NCBI GenBank assembly: GCA_003131685.1
Contig: PKWB01000036.1
Span: 1 to 38,530, forward strand
Origin: Candidatus Dormiibacterota bacterium
Lineage (GTDB): Bacteria; Chloroflexota; Dormibacteria; Aeolococcales; Aeolococcaceae
Length of the DNA stretch: 38,530 nucleotides
Reading direction: 5' to 3'
Every line of letters begins with the position of its first letter. The first letter of the stretch is position 1. The position numbers and the translations under genes are program-made. The notes below the pieces were generated by a model that was not told the DNA's origin, searched no databases, and saw nothing but the letters and a program-made list of their open reading frames with translations. Of this stretch, positions 38,094-38,530 are shown in pieces.

Positions 38094-38530
38094 GTGCCCA
38101 GACCGATTCAATCCATCGAACGAGCCTCGGCCGTCCTTCGATTGCTGTCGGGGCGCACCCGACGGCTCAGCCTCGCCGAGGTGGCGGGCGAGTTGGGCCT
38201 TCCCAAGGGCACCGTCTACGGGATCATGCGCACCCTTCTGTCGGTCGGCTTCGTCGAGCAGGATCCGGAGTCGGGCAAGTACCGGATGGGTGCAGCGCTC
38301 CTGCACCTCGGCAGCAGTTATCTTGACGGCAACGAGCTGCGCACCCGAGCGCTCAACTGGGCGGACTGGCTGGCCGCGCGTACCAACGAGAGCGTGCGTC
38401 TCGGCACCCTGCACGACGGTCAGGTGCTGCTCGTGCACCATGTGTTCCGCCCGGACAACAGCCCGCAGGTGCTCGAGGTGGGCGCGCTGCTGCCCATGCA
38501 CGCGACGGCGATGGGCAAGGTGCTGCTCGC
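38094..38530 (+). CDS. IclR-family transcriptional regulator (3' truncated by window)
   Basis: This ORF is not in the track because it runs off the end. From GTG 38094 it reads PRPIQSIERASAVLRLLSG, then the winged helix LSLAEVAGELGLPKGTVYGIMRTLLSVGFVEQD and KYRMGAALLHLGSSYLDGNELRTRA, the standard IclR HTH and linker. The effector domain begins (TNESVRLGTLHDGQVLLVHHV, LPMHATAMGKVLL, which is the conserved xHATAxGKxLL). About 145 residues of a usual 250 are visible. It is under riboswitch E and a palindromic promoter, so it may link fluoride sensing to a metabolic regulon. Confidence 0.92.
   Translation, partial: MPRPIQSIERASAVLRLLSGRTRRLSLAEVAGELGLPKGTVYGIMRTLLSVGFVEQDPESGKYRMGAALLHLGSSYLDGNELRTRALNWADWLAARTNESVRLGTLHDGQVLLVHHVFRPDNSPQVLEVGALLPMHATAMGKVLL

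Noticed and set aside
1-38530. CRISPR arrays, insertion sequences, rRNA genes
   Set aside because: I saw no regularly spaced repeats, no transposase motifs and no rRNA sequence.

Overview
The window is GC-rich, densely packed and bacterial. GTG starts are common, several promoters look leaderless, and a disulfide-type beta-propeller carries a CPx4C repeat. This suggests an actinobacterial or Chloroflexota/Dormibacterota-like soil lineage, but the sequence alone does not fix the phylum. It divides into two parts at a displaced 3' half of a tRNA-Ala(CGC) gene (24223-24270), which looks like one attachment-site end of an integrated element.

Left part, about 1-24.2 kb: accessory DNA. It starts inside a frameshifted MobF (TrwC/TraA-type) conjugative relaxase-helicase. 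A stand-alone ClpX-type zinc finger and a membrane-anchored seven-repeat propeller follow. Then comes a mosaic of small unrelated genes in both orientations: GNAT, MacB/FtsX exporter, kelch protein, GrpB, cytidine deaminase-like, two methyltransferases, NUDIX, TetR plus membrane protein, prolyl aminopeptidase, HAD, HD phosphohydrolase, lipoprotein metalloprotease and VOC. A GntR-ABC-2 operon has a clear promoter and operator. A short dispersed repeat (consensus about CAGGCCAGGRTCCGCCRATG) recurs at gene borders. I noticed it only in this part.

Right part, 24.3-38.5 kb: what appears to be a fluoride-responsive regulon. Five crcB/fluoride-riboswitch-like aptamers precede (1) a pair of MutS-like ATPases, (2) a six-gene hyc/hyf-type membrane complex, (3) a dynamin-like GTPase on the minus strand, (4) a universal stress protein and (5) an IclR regulator that runs off the window. 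Each has the GATGR-containing first hairpin, a pseudoknot partner in the TGATG/TAATA-xCCYxxC segment, and a downstream hairpin that traps the Shine-Dalgarno sequence. The 3' pseudoknot strand overlaps the anti-SD strand, so ligand binding should switch translation on. Three of the five transcripts carry a short leader ORF next to or overlapping the real start codon. No fluoride exporter (CrcB/Fluc or ClC-F) lies in the window.

The hyc-type complex resembles the cryptic Mycobacterium hyc locus in gene content, in a permuted order. Its large subunit has lost all four Ni-ligand cysteines. Its electron-transfer subunit is a fusion in which one of the two ferredoxin clusters has been lost cleanly. 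It is therefore best read as an energy-converting-hydrogenase-related (Ehr-type) ion-pumping oxidoreductase with unknown substrate, not as a hydrogenase.
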